This document shows positions 26,533-34,738 of a stretch of 64,000 nt of DNA, piece by piece. The DNA comes from CAIYYO01 sp049299895 (lineage in GTDB: Archaea; Altiarchaeota; Altiarchaeia; IMC4; QMZM01). The DNA lies in NCBI GenBank assembly GCA_049299895.1, contig JBAQYF010000011.1, positions 1 through 64,000 on the forward strand, given 5' to 3'. The notes below the pieces were generated by a model. That model worked only from the letters and a program-made list of their open reading frames with translations. It did not search any database and was not told where the DNA came from. Each line of letters begins with the position of its first letter. Positions within the stretch are counted from its first letter, which is position 1. A program made the translations under genes and the position numbers.

Positions 26533-26890
26533 ATCCCGCAGCAACATAATCAGCGGCGAAGCCAAAGCCGCAAGATCTTTTTTCTCCAGGCTGCGGGGCC
26601 TGATGTTTTCAAGACCTGCAGACTTGGTTCTGGTCTCCCCCCGGGAACGCATAGACTATTCTTCGATACACATGTTGTTCATGCGTTTCCCAATAGACGT
26701 CCTATGGCTTGATAGCGGTTTGAACGTAGTGGATGTGGCGCGCAGCGTCCCTCCTTTTCACCTGCTCAAACCCGCTACCTGGAGGACCTACAAGCCCTCA
26801 AAAGACGCCAAATACGTAATAGAAATAGCGGTAAACAAACTCCCCCCCGCAGAAATAGGTGATGTTATCGAATTCAGGCCCCCGATATAA
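26516..26890 (+). CDS. DUF192-family protein
   Basis: 124 residues using a GTG start at 26516 inside the end of the MinD-like gene. DUF192 landmarks are RGLMFSRP near 27-34, the conserved SSIHMLFMRFPIDVLWLD (49-66) and Y-x-IE / GDVIEF at the end. Members are small beta-barrel proteins of unknown biochemical role, often secreted; this one has no signal peptide. Coupled translation with the MinD-like ATPase suggests a joint function, but the pair is not a known module to me. Confidence 0.85.
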   Translation: MQILNRSRSNIISGEAKAARSFFSRLRGLMFSRPADLVLVSPRERIDYSSIHMLFMRFPIDVLWLDSGLNVVDVARSVPPFHLLKPATWRTYKPSKDAKYVIEIAVNKLPPAEIGDVIEFRPPI

Positions 26891-26946
26891 TATTATACTA
26901 TAATAAGGGCTGTACAGTATCCAAGAGACACATATGGGGGCTAAAA

Positions 26947-26964
26947 CGAAAAGTATTTATATTA
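26947..26964 (+). promoter_or_regulatory. Strong BRE/TATA promoter of the pilin genes
   Basis: The sequence CGAAAAGTATTTATATTA has a purine-rich BRE followed by a TATA box, placed for a start site near 26985 and a leader of about 45 bases before ATG 27031. Its core AAGTATTTATA recurs on the minus strand upstream of the Cys-rich stalk gene at 51973. Confidence 0.7.
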
Positions 26965-27013
26965 GAACGCATCATACTTTACTTACATACATTAAAAAAA
27001 ATAGAAAAAAATT

Positions 27014-27020
27014 GAGGTGA
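27014..27020 (+). promoter_or_regulatory. Strong Shine-Dalgarno site (GAGGTGA)
   Basis: This seven-base match to the anti-SD end of archaeal 16S rRNA ends ten bases before ATG 27031. It is the best SD site I noticed in the window, consistent with a highly expressed structural protein. Confidence 0.75.
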
Positions 27021-27030
27021 ATGATTTAAA

Positions 27031-27510
27031 ATGAAATATCTTGGAAATAAGGGTCAAGGTGCCATGGAGTACCTAATGACTTACGGATGGGCCATACTGG
27101 TTGTTATGATCGTTGGTGTGGTTCTATGGCAACTTGGTGTGTTCAACGTCGGACAAGGCAACATTGTGGTTACTGGTTTCGTGAAGATGCAGCCTTTGAC
27201 GCCCAGTATTGTGTACAAGACCAAGCTCTTTAACGCATCTTTCACTAACGCCCTGGGAACATCTATCAAACTCGGCCAAATAGTTTTACAGGAAACCATT
27301 AACGGTTCAAATTGCACAGTGGGCCCTACTCTTGTTGGTCAGACGGTGAAAGCAGGCGGAACATTTACGGTGAACGGAACCGACTGCCCCTCAAAGTCCG
27401 ACGGTGACGCATATGACGTGCTTGTAACAATACCCTACACAGCGACGATGGGTGGAATAAGCTCACAGCACACGGATATCGGTCACGTAAAGGGACAGGC
27501 AGAACCCTGA
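27031..27510 (+). CDS. Type IV pilin with class III signal peptide (probable major pilin)
   Basis: 159 residues. The short basic leader MKYLGNKGQGAMEYLMTYGW has the class III site (KGQ followed by hydrophobic helix with Glu near mature +5), where a prepilin peptidase would cut after about Gly 8. A stem helix follows (about 11-38), then a beta-rich head with one Cys pair (98/119 region, NCTVG and TDCPS). The head shares its plan with 27604, 55980 and 56464. Strong promoter, SD and a following terminator hairpin suggest high, separately controlled expression. Likely substrate of the Tad-like machine at 7950-11640. Confidence 0.9.
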   Translation: MKYLGNKGQGAMEYLMTYGWAILVVMIVGVVLWQLGVFNVGQGNIVVTGFVKMQPLTPSIVYKTKLFNASFTNALGTSIKLGQIVLQETINGSNCTVGPTLVGQTVKAGGTFTVNGTDCPSKSDGDAYDVLVTIPYTATMGGISSQHTDIGHVKGQAEP

Positions 27511-27536
27511 TGGTTGATAACTTATAATCTGTCTCC

Positions 27537-27581
27537 GGTGCTTTACAGCACCACATCTATTTTTTTATCTTTTTTTATTTT
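27537..27581 (+). terminator. Hairpin plus T-tract between the two pilin genes
   Basis: GGTGCT and AGCACC form a six-base stem with a four-base loop at 27537-27552, followed by a long T-rich tract (27560-27581). It would stop or attenuate transcription after the first pilin, so the second could be made at lower level or from its own AT-rich promoter at about 27574-27590. Confidence 0.65.
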
Positions 27582-27603
27582 CTATATCGACTGCGCATTC
27601 TTT

Positions 27604-28107
27604 ATGTCAATTAGGAACGATTCAAGAGGACAGGGCGCACTGGAGTACCTTACGACCTACGGCTGGGCCATTTTGGTCGTTGTAATCGTTGGATTGGTTC
27701 TCTACCAGGCGGGGGTTTTCAACACCCAGACAAACACCACGTTTTCTGACTGGAAGCAGTTGCAGCCATTGGCCCCAACAGTGAGCTATTATGGATCCAG
27801 CGGACAATTCGAAGCAGGTTACACGAACACGGCGGGTGTTGACATCCTCCTAGGGGAAATAACCGTTATAGAATCCATAACCGGGCCCCCAAGCTGCGGG
27901 CAAATTCAAACAACCATTGCGGACTCAACAGGAAACGTAACAGTAAAATCCGGGGGCTTATTCAAGATCACGGCAACCGGCTGCCCGACGAAAAACTTGA
28001 ATGAAGCATACGACATGTATATTACAATAAGATATACCTCCCTGCTATCGGAACATTACACTAATCACACAGAGACCGGGCACATTGCGGGCACGGTCCT
28101 GGAGTAG
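27604..28107 (+). CDS. Type IV pilin with class III signal peptide (second pilin)
   Basis: 167 residues from ATG 27604. The longer upstream reading begins inside the T-rich terminator and is rejected. The leader SIRNDSRGQGALEYLTTYGW has the class III cleavage region, then a stem helix and a head with FSDWKQLQPLAP, a Cys in PPSCGQ and in TGCPTK, and ITIRYT. The head aligns with the first pilin and with the non-pilin membrane proteins at 55980 and 56464. No good SD precedes it, in contrast with the first pilin, so it may be a minor subunit. Confidence 0.88.
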   Translation: MSIRNDSRGQGALEYLTTYGWAILVVVIVGLVLYQAGVFNTQTNTTFSDWKQLQPLAPTVSYYGSSGQFEAGYTNTAGVDILLGEITVIESITGPPSCGQIQTTIADSTGNVTVKSGGLFKITATGCPTKNLNEAYDMYITIRYTSLLSEHYTNHTETGHIAGTVLE

Positions 28108-28187
28108 CGTATCGTTCACCTAACTTGTTTACTTCTTTCCGGCGGGTTTATTACTTAAAAGGATTTAATCTGAATACTATCACTGTA

Positions 28188-28261
28188 GCCCACGTGGGGT
28201 AGCTAGGATATCCTGGGAGCTTGCGGAGCTCTTGACCTGGGTTCGAATCCCAGCGTGGGCA
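28188..28261 (+). tRNA. tRNA-Arg (anticodon GCG)
   Basis: The acceptor stem GCCCACG/CGTGGGC is perfect, the T arm CTGGGTTCGAATCCCAG is canonical, and the anticodon stem GGAGC/GCTCT encloses loop TTGCGGA, giving GCG. The D stem is weak. Discriminator A is encoded without CCA. The trailer carries a CCCTT/AAGGG hairpin and then the shared palindrome at 28331-28350. Confidence 0.9.
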
Positions 28262-28322
28262 AACCCCCTTCTAAAGGGATGTCGTGTCCCCAAAGTCCGC
28301 AAGGATGCCTGCGCGAGCTGGC

Positions 28323-28350
28323 AAAAGGAAGCGGGGTCTAAAGACCCCAC
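28323..28350 (+). repeat. tRNA-trailer palindrome, copy B
   Basis: It matches 27 of 28 bases of the element at 256-283 (minus strand), including the 20-base palindromic core. It starts about 61 bases after the tRNA-Arg(GCG) 3' end (69 bases to the core) in the same orientation relative to the tRNA as copy A. Confidence 0.75.
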
Positions 28351-28419
28351 TGATTCGCTTACCTATTGGGCATGATCGGATTGCGGCGTTTATTATATCT
28401 GGTGACATAATAGATAAAA

Positions 28420-28599
28420 ATGGCCGGCATAATTGAAGTGGACAGAGCAAAGTGCTGCTACTGCGGCGGCTGCGTGGGCGTGTGCCCGGCGGATGCGCTT
28501 GAGCTGCGCGACACTATTCTCTGCGTGGACGATGAGAAATGTCTTAAGTGCGGGACTTGCGTTAAATTTTGCCCTGTTGATGCCTTGCGCATGATATAA
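28420..28599 (+). CDS. Two-cluster [4Fe-4S] ferredoxin
   Basis: 59 residues, found by reading the gap before the reductase gene. Two ferredoxin motifs are present: CYCGGCVGVCP (13-23, C-x2-C-x2-C-x3-CP) and CLKCGTCVKFCP (41-52). There is one base between its stop and the ATG of the geranylgeranyl reductase, so they are certainly co-transcribed. Archaeal geranylgeranyl reductases need low-potential electrons, and a dedicated small ferredoxin as donor is the natural reading, although not shown by sequence alone. Confidence 0.93.
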   Translation: MAGIIEVDRAKCCYCGGCVGVCPADALELRDTILCVDDEKCLKCGTCVKFCPVDALRMI

Positions 28600-28600
28600 G

Positions 28601-29803
28601 ATGCCTGATATGCATTTTGATGCCGTCGTGGTGGGGGCCGGGCCTGCGGGAAGCATCGCTGCAAAGACCCTGGTTGAGAACGGCGTAAAGACGCTGGTCC
28701 TGGAGAAAAGGCAGGAGATAGGGGCGCCCAAGAGGTGTGCTGAAGCCATCAACATCCGGGGCCTGAAGCGCGTGGGGCTTACGCCCGACCCGAGGTGGGC
28801 TGTTCAGAAGATCAACGGCGCGGTTCTGTATGCGCCGGGCGGGAAGTCTTTAAAGTTTCCTTTAGGCGAAAAAGCAGGTTACATTCTTGAAAGAAAGGTC
28901 TTTGAGAAATATCTTGCATCCGAGGCCATAAACAAGGGGGCAAAATACATGGTAAAGACCTGCGCGACCGGGGTCATAAAAGAGGACGGCATAATCAAAG
29001 GCGTGTCTGCGGAATATATGGGGGAGAGTTATCACATCTTTTCGCGCCTGGTCATAGCCGCGGACGGGGTCGACTCGATGATAGCAAAATCGGCAGGCTT
29101 AAAAACTCAAAACTCTTTGGCTGACTATCATTCGGGCTTTCAGTATGAGTTGGCCGGCCTAAAGATAGACTGCTGCGATAACCTGCATGTCTTTTTCGGA
29201 GACGACGTTGCGCCCAAGGGATATGCGTGGATCTTTCCCAAGGGAGGAACTGTCGCAAACGTGGGCCTGGGCGTATTGGGCAAGATGTCCGGACAGGGAA
29301 AGAAGGCGCAGTATTACCTTGATCGCTTCATAGCAAGCAGGCCCGGGATATTCGCCGATGCGAGCCCGATAGAGATAAACTGCGGCGGCGTTCCTGTGGG
29401 TTCGTCCGTCGAGTGTCTTGTTTCAGACGGTCTGATGATCGTGGGGGATGCGGGCCATCAGGTCAATCCGGTACACGGGGGAGGCCTGTCCATGGGCATG
29501 TATGCTGGGAAAATGGCCGGGGAGATCGGTGCAAGGGCTTTGGCGGAAGGCGTCGTTTCAAGGGAGAGGCTTTCCGAATACGAGAAGGCATGGCACGACG
29601 GCGACGGCGCGAAGGCGCAGAAGCTTTTGAAACTGCGTTCGTTCCTTGAGAAGCTGAGCGCAGAAGACCTGGACACCCTTGCAGGTGTTGTGGACGGGGA
29701 AGAGATAATCAAACTGACCGAGGGGGATTATCGTTTCTTGATAGGCAGATTTATAAAGAATGCGCCCACTATATTGCCTATAGCAAGAAAATTTCTGAAT
29801 TGA
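28601..29803 (+). CDS. Digeranylgeranylglycerophospholipid reductase (geranylgeranyl reductase family)
   Basis: 400 residues. This flavoprotein saturates the isoprenoid chains of archaeal membrane lipids. FAD-binding GxGxxG is in VVGAGPAGSIAA (8-19), with a PxR-type RCAEAIN near 46, a second FAD motif GDAGHQVNPVHGGGLSMGM near 285-303, and a C-terminal helical domain. Size and motifs agree with archaeal GGR. It follows the ferredoxin gene by one base and precedes the small GatC-like gene by 18 bases. Confidence 0.93.
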   Translation: MPDMHFDAVVVGAGPAGSIAAKTLVENGVKTLVLEKRQEIGAPKRCAEAINIRGLKRVGLTPDPRWAVQKINGAVLYAPGGKSLKFPLGEKAGYILERKVFEKYLASEAINKGAKYMVKTCATGVIKEDGIIKGVSAEYMGESYHIFSRLVIAADGVDSMIAKSAGLKTQNSLADYHSGFQYELAGLKIDCCDNLHVFFGDDVAPKGYAWIFPKGGTVANVGLGVLGKMSGQGKKAQYYLDRFIASRPGIFADASPIEINCGGVPVGSSVECLVSDGLMIVGDAGHQVNPVHGGGLSMGMYAGKMAGEIGARALAEGVVSRERLSEYEKAWHDGDGAKAQKLLKLRSFLEKLSAEDLDTLAGVVDGEEIIKLTEGDYRFLIGRFIKNAPTILPIARKFLN

Positions 29804-29821
29804 CCATATTATTTTAGCAAA

Positions 29822-30049
29822 ATGCTTGACAAAGAAAAGATACGAACGGAAGGAGTCGCGCTGCTTGAAGAGTTCTCAAAAGAGCTTGAAAGCGTCCCCG
29901 AGACATCCGAGACACATTATGTCCTGGACGTGCGTAACGTATGCAGAAAGGACGGGCCGGGCGTCAAGGCAGAGTCTTTTCCCACGGATATGAAAAAGAT
30001 AGTCCCCCGTTGGGAGGAAGGATACGTCGTATCCGAGAAGGGCGTTTGA
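29822..30049 (+). CDS. Small protein resembling archaeal GatC (Asp-tRNA(Asn)/Glu-tRNA(Gln) amidotransferase subunit C)
   Basis: 75 residues: an N-terminal helix LLEEFSKELESVPE, then HYVLDVRNVCRKDGP, and a C-terminal EEGYVVSEKG. This arrangement recalls the short archaeal GatC subunit, which bridges GatA and GatB. No gatA or gatB is nearby, so the assignment rests only on sequence impression. It could instead be an unrelated small conserved protein. It ends the ferredoxin-reductase operon. Confidence 0.5.
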   Translation: MLDKEKIRTEGVALLEEFSKELESVPETSETHYVLDVRNVCRKDGPGVKAESFPTDMKKIVPRWEEGYVVSEKGV

Positions 30050-30124
30050 CCGGCGATCCCTTTTCTGCCTGTTTGCTTATTTTGCGCAGGGTGTGACCCG
30101 CCCTGTTTTATGAATCTGTAAGTC

Positions 30125-30136
30125 CATATATAAAAC
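30125..30136 (+). promoter_or_regulatory. TATA box of the CDC48 gene
   Basis: CATATATAAAAC lies 20-31 bases before ATG 30157, the spacing expected for a leaderless or very short-leader archaeal transcript. A CAGGG/CCCTG hairpin at about 30087-30105 just upstream may end the preceding operon. Confidence 0.6.
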
Positions 30137-30156
30137 ATTATCTGTTCTATTCAAAA

Positions 30157-32298
30157 ATGGCGGAGAAAAAATTGGATCTGAGGGTGGCTGAGGCCTTGCA
30201 TAATGACGTTTCCAGGGGGATCATACGTATGGATTCCTCGGCTATGGAGGCGCTTGATCTTACTTCAGGGGATATAGTGGAGATAGAAGGCAAGAAGACG
30301 ACTGCTGCCATAGTATGGCCTTCCCACCCGCAGGACTTTGGCCTGGACATAATCCGGATGGACGGCTTGATACGGCAGAATTCAGATACCTCGCTTGGGG
30401 ATAAAGTGAAGGTTCGAAAATCAAAGCCAACGCCCGCAAAGGACATCATAATCGCGCCTACGATGCATGAAATAAAGTTCGGCGAAGACTTTGCCACGCA
30501 CGTAAAACAGAGGATGATAGGCCGGCCTCTTGTGAAAGGGGATAAGATATCAATCGGCGTCCTCGGGCAGGCAATACCCTTTGTGGTAGCCGCTACCACC
30601 CCCAAAGGGATAGTCCAGATACAGGATGTTACTGACCTTGAGATCAAAGGAAAACCCGTGGTCGTTCCCGAAGTGCCTGCGGTCAGATACGAAGACATCG
30701 GGGGCCTCAAAGACGAACTGGGCCGGGTGAGAGAGATGATAGAACTGCCCATGAAGCATCCGGAGCTGTTCGAACGCCTGGGGATCAAGCCCCCCAAGGG
30801 GGTTCTCTTATTCGGACCGCCTGGAACAGGTAAGACCCTTATCGCAAAGGCCGTTGCTTCTGAAACGAACGCCCATTTCATCTCCCTGAACGGTCCGGAG
30901 ATAATGGACAAATACTATGGAGAAAGCGAACGAAAGCTTCGTGAGATATTCAAGGAGGCAGAAGAGAATGCGCCGTCCATCATATTCATAGACGAGGTTG
31001 ACTCCATTGCTCCAAAGAGAGAAGAGACCCGGGGAGAAGTAGAGAGACGCGTCGTAGCCCAGCTCCTGGCATTGATGGACGGAATGGAAGCACGAGGAAA
31101 CGTCATAGTCATAGCCGCGACCAACCGTGAGGATTCGATAGACCCCGCTCTTAGAAGGCCCGGTCGATTCGATCGCGAAATAGAGATCGGCGTTCCGGAC
31201 AAAGAGGGACGAGAGGAGATACTGCAGATACACACACGCGGCATGCCCCTTGACAAGGACGTGAACCTGAAGGAAATAGCGAGCTCCACACACGGATTTG
31301 TTGGTGCGGACCTGGATGCCTTAAGCCGGGAATCTGCCATGAAGGCGTTAAAGAAGGTACTGCCAAAGATAGACCTTGATAAAGAGGAAATACCAACATC
31401 CGTTCTTGAGACCCTGAAAGTGCGCAAAGCCGACTTCGTGGAAGCAATGAAAGAGGTTAGCCCCTCCGCTCTGCGGGAGATAATGGTTGAAGTGCCCGAC
31501 CTAAAATGGAGCGACATAGGAGGCCTCGGCGAAGTGAAGATGCGCCTCCAGGAAGCGGTTGAATGGCCGTTGAAACACCCCGAGGCATTCAAGAGGATGG
31601 GGATACGCCCCACAAAGGCAATACTCTTGCACGGCCCTCCAGGGTGCGGAAAAACCCTGCTCGCAAAGGCTGCGGCAACGGAATCCGAGGCGAACTTCAT
31701 AGCGGTCAAAGGACCTCAACTGTTGTCCATGTGGGTCGGAGAATCGGAAAAAGGGATACGCGAGGTCTTCAAAAAAGCAAAACAGGTAGCGCCGACCATA
31801 ATACTCTTCGACGAAATAGACGCGATAGCCCCCCGCAGGGGCCAGCACGCAGGTTCACACGTCACCGAGACGGTCGTCAACCAGATACTCACCGAGATGG
31901 ACGGCATAGAAAGCCTTGAGAACGTCATCGTCATCGGAGCGACCAACCGGGTAGACATGATAGACCCGTCTCTCCTGCGCCCCGGAAGATTCGACTACCA
32001 GTTGCTGGTTCCCCCGCCTGAAAAAGACGCAAGGATGGAAATATTCAAAGTCCACACCCGGCACATGCCTTTAAAGGACGTAGACCTGAACGAGCTGGTC
32101 AGGAAGACCGACGGATACAGCGGGGCGGACATCGAGGGAGTATGCAGGGAAGCAGCGTTAATCGCCTTAAGAGAAGACATAAAATCAGACAAGGTGTCTG
32201 CGGAAGAATTCGAAAAAGCCCTTAGGAAGATAAAACCCTCAATCCCCGAGTACGAAGCCGCAAGCAAAAAGAGACTGAACACACCGGCATATGGATAA
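30157..32298 (+). CDS. CDC48/VAT two-domain AAA+ unfoldase
   Basis: 713 residues. The N domain (1-170) has a double-psi barrel. The D1 AAA domain has Walker A GPPGTGKT at 220-227, Walker B IIFIDEVDSI and arginine-finger RRPGRFDRE. The D2 domain has GPPGCGKT near 493-500, ILFDEIDAI and LLRPGRFDYQ. It unfolds substrates for the archaeal proteasome and other pathways. The size is slightly below Thermoplasma VAT. Its stop overlaps the next gene by eight bases. Confidence 0.96.
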   Translation: MAEKKLDLRVAEALHNDVSRGIIRMDSSAMEALDLTSGDIVEIEGKKTTAAIVWPSHPQDFGLDIIRMDGLIRQNSDTSLGDKVKVRKSKPTPAKDIIIAPTMHEIKFGEDFATHVKQRMIGRPLVKGDKISIGVLGQAIPFVVAATTPKGIVQIQDVTDLEIKGKPVVVPEVPAVRYEDIGGLKDELGRVREMIELPMKHPELFERLGIKPPKGVLLFGPPGTGKTLIAKAVASETNAHFISLNGPEIMDKYYGESERKLREIFKEAEENAPSIIFIDEVDSIAPKREETRGEVERRVVAQLLALMDGMEARGNVIVIAATNREDSIDPALRRPGRFDREIEIGVPDKEGREEILQIHTRGMPLDKDVNLKEIASSTHGFVGADLDALSRESAMKALKKVLPKIDLDKEEIPTSVLETLKVRKADFVEAMKEVSPSALREIMVEVPDLKWSDIGGLGEVKMRLQEAVEWPLKHPEAFKRMGIRPTKAILLHGPPGCGKTLLAKAAATESEANFIAVKGPQLLSMWVGESEKGIREVFKKAKQVAPTIILFDEIDAIAPRRGQHAGSHVTETVVNQILTEMDGIESLENVIVIGATNRVDMIDPSLLRPGRFDYQLLVPPPEKDARMEIFKVHTRHMPLKDVDLNELVRKTDGYSGADIEGVCREAALIALREDIKSDKVSAEEFEKALRKIKPSIPEYEAASKKRLNTPAYG

Positions 32299-33703
32299 AT
32301 ACGAAGATCCAGCAGCTCAGGCAAAGGCAACGAAGCTCCTGGACATGAACTCTGCGTACTTGGGCGTATCCCGTCGATTGCTGATGGAGAACGCCGGAAG
32401 AGAATTGGCCAGAGCGTGCGATGGCGCAAGCGTTGCAATATTCTGCGGCCCGGGCAACAACGGAGGCGACGGACTCGCAGCCGCAAGACATATTTCTTCC
32501 GCCGGAAAAAAGGTCACCGTATATGCCGTTTCCGGCGAGCGGACTACTGATGCGCAGAAGAACTACGAACTGGCAGAAATTTTTCCATCTATCAAACTGA
32601 TACCTGTCAGCGATTCAAGCGAGTGCGAGACGATAAAAAAAGAAGTCTCGTCGTATGACATAATAGTCGACGCACTGCTCGGAGTCGGGGCAAAAGGCGA
32701 ACTACGAGAGCCCGTCAAATCTCTCGTTGCCGTGATGAACCGGGCCAAGGCAAAGAAGATAGCAGCCGACATCCCAACCCCCGGATTCAAGGCGGACAAG
32801 ACAATATCCTTCCATTCTGCAAAGACCCCGGATGCATTCGTCGCCAATATCGGGATCCCCCTCGAAGCAGACACGTTCTGCGGTCCGGGAGACGTATACT
32901 CCGCCATACTTGAAAGAACCGGCTCGGAACACAAAGGAGACTTCGGCCGCCTTCTTGTGATCGGCGGAAGCATAGACTACATAGGAGCGCCGATACTAAC
33001 CGCTAAGGCGGCATACCGGACAAGCATCGATCTGGTCACGCTTGCATGTCCAAGATACGTGGCTGAACGTGTCTCAGATCCTGTATTAATGATAAAGCCG
33101 ACGTCAGACGTATTCCATCTTAAGGGTGCGGATGTCGACATCCTCCTAAAGCTCAACTACGATTCTGTGGTCCTGGGCAACGGGATAGGCCTGCACGATG
33201 AGACCCGTTCCTTTGTAAGGGAATTCCTGAGAAAGACGGACAAACCAGTAGTATTAGACGCAGACGCCCTGAAACACATCGAAACCCGGCACATAAGGAC
33301 CAATCACATTCTGACCCCGCATGCGACGGAATACATAAACCTTTTCGGAGAACTGCCCGCAGACCCGGACGCGCGCTCAAAACACGTAGGCGAATCCGCA
33401 AAAAAGGTTGCCGCAACGATCCTCCTCAAAGGCCCGGTCGATGTCATATCCAACGGCGTGAGGATAAAATATAACCGGACCCATAACTCCGGTATGACTG
33501 TCGGAGGAACCGGCGACGTCCTCGCAGGCATAACCGGGGCGCTTGCCGCGAAAGCAGATCCATTTACTGCCGCTTGCGCAGCCGCATTTTTGTCCGGTCT
33601 ATCCGGAAATTTTTGCAGGGATGAAAAAGGATACTCCTTTACCGCATCAGACGTGCTCGAAAAAATACCCGATGCCATAAAATACTGCCGAGGCTTTGAA
33701 TGA
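32291..33703 (+). CDS. nnrD: Bifunctional NAD(P)H-hydrate epimerase / ADP-dependent dehydratase
   Basis: 470 residues. It repairs hydrated NADH/NADPH. The N-terminal YjeF epimerase domain (1-200) has GPGNNGGDGLAAARH near 54-68 and VDALLGVG near 125. The C-terminal ribokinase-like dehydratase domain (215-470) has GGSIDYIGAP, LTPHATEY and GTGDVLAGITGALAA near 407-421. Both halves look complete. It overlaps CDC48 at its start and the following small gene by ATGA at its end. Confidence 0.95.
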   Translation: MDKYEDPAAQAKATKLLDMNSAYLGVSRRLLMENAGRELARACDGASVAIFCGPGNNGGDGLAAARHISSAGKKVTVYAVSGERTTDAQKNYELAEIFPSIKLIPVSDSSECETIKKEVSSYDIIVDALLGVGAKGELREPVKSLVAVMNRAKAKKIAADIPTPGFKADKTISFHSAKTPDAFVANIGIPLEADTFCGPGDVYSAILERTGSEHKGDFGRLLVIGGSIDYIGAPILTAKAAYRTSIDLVTLACPRYVAERVSDPVLMIKPTSDVFHLKGADVDILLKLNYDSVVLGNGIGLHDETRSFVREFLRKTDKPVVLDADALKHIETRHIRTNHILTPHATEYINLFGELPADPDARSKHVGESAKKVAATILLKGPVDVISNGVRIKYNRTHNSGMTVGGTGDVLAGITGALAAKADPFTAACAAAFLSGLSGNFCRDEKGYSFTASDVLEKIPDAIKYCRGFE

Positions 33704-34140
33704 TGGAACAGAAGACCTTAAAGGAAATAACCGACCTAAACAGCCTCGACCGCTATGTAAAATCCTCGGGCCTGAAGTTCCGCGAGGCCATCCTGCGCTA
33801 TTACAAAGAACTGGGAGAAAAACTCGGCTATACCGTGAGAGAGAACGCATCCATCATAAAGAACGGAGTAAACTATGGAAAAATAGATATGATCTGGCTT
33901 GAGCCGAACATCGCATTCATAAACGAATTCGGGAACCTGGAAGAGATCTACAAGCATATGTGGAAGGTCCTTGAGTACTCCCCAAACCAGGCAGTATTCC
34001 TCCTGTCGTCGAAATCTTCATGCAAAGCAGAAGAAGTAGATAAAATCGTTGAGAAGTCGGGTCTCGTAGGCGAAAAGAAGAATATATTTTTAATAATGGA
34101 CGTAACGGAGAAAAAAGTAATCCGCACGCCTTCTGTTTAA
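33700..34140 (+). CDS. Uncharacterised protein, possible PD-(D/E)xK-like fold
   Basis: 146 residues, starting at an ATGA overlap with the NAD(P)HX repair gene; a second ATG follows immediately. I do not recognise a named family. The middle reads YGKIDMIWLEPNIAFINEFG (59-78), where an Asp on one strand and a Glu on the next resemble the core of restriction-endonuclease-like folds, but the closing lysine motif is not evident. It ends in a strand-rich region (IFLIMDVTEKKVI). No membrane segment. Function unknown. Confidence 0.65.
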   Translation: MMEQKTLKEITDLNSLDRYVKSSGLKFREAILRYYKELGEKLGYTVRENASIIKNGVNYGKIDMIWLEPNIAFINEFGNLEEIYKHMWKVLEYSPNQAVFLLSSKSSCKAEEVDKIVEKSGLVGEKKNIFLIMDVTEKKVIRTPSV

Positions 34141-34174
34141 AAAAGTAAAAAAACTTTTAGTAGATGAAAATCTT

Positions 34175-34729
34175 TTAGAAGATCTTCACTTCTTCGACTT
34201 CTACTCTGCTAATCGGGCAGATGTTCTTGGCGTTGTGGTATATCTCTGTTCCAAGCTTGCCGAATAACGTCGCCTGCACGAAGTCGTTAAGCGTCAGGTT
34301 CTGGTATCCTTCCATGGTCTTGGTTATCCTTGCGAGTATCTCTTTTCTCTGGGAGGATTTTGCGTTCTTGTGGGTAACCGCCATTATTTTCACCCGCACT
34401 TTGCCGTCCTGCAGGTTGATGAAACCGATATAATCAACCTTGCTCATGCCTTTCCTTACTTTGGAGTGCAGGTAGCCCTGGTTTGCTTCGAATATCTTGA
34501 ACTTGGTATATGCCTTGTCCTCTTTGACATCAATTACTTCCAGTATGACCTTCAGGTGCTGCTTCGTCCGGTCCTCGGTCAACTCTTTCAAGGATATGTC
34601 AACCCTTCTACCGATAAGATTCTTCGGGTCGCTGGCGAACGTGCTGCCTACTTCCCTGGACTCAAAATTCTCCGGGGAAACAATCTTGTAAAGCGTCTTC
34701 TGCTTCCATGAACTCATCTCTTTGGCCAT
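34175..34729 (-). CDS. rps3ae: Small ribosomal subunit protein eS1 (S3Ae)
   Basis: 184 residues, the compact archaeal form. The N-terminus WKQKTLYKIVSPENFESREV and the internal LIGRRVDISLKELTED are family-typical. Last gene of the S15-Pcc1-S3Ae cluster. The short convergent gap to 34140 contains AAAAGT/ACTTTT, a weak bidirectional terminator-like hairpin at 34141-34158. Confidence 0.94.
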   Translation of the reverse strand: MAKEMSSWKQKTLYKIVSPENFESREVGSTFASDPKNLIGRRVDISLKELTEDRTKQHLKVILEVIDVKEDKAYTKFKIFEANQGYLHSKVRKGMSKVDYIGFINLQDGKVRVKIMAVTHKNAKSSQRKEILARITKTMEGYQNLTLNDFVQATLFGKLGTEIYHNAKNICPISRVEVEEVKIF

Positions 34730-34738
34730 TTTATTAGA

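Noticed and set aside
28262..28419. Possible structured RNA or riboswitch after tRNA-Arg(GCG)
   Set aside because: Apart from the short hairpin and shared palindrome, no known riboswitch or SRP/RNase P core can be drawn.
30147..31709. Long antisense frames opposite CDC48
   Set aside because: Serine-rich antisense shadows of a strongly conserved AAA+ gene.
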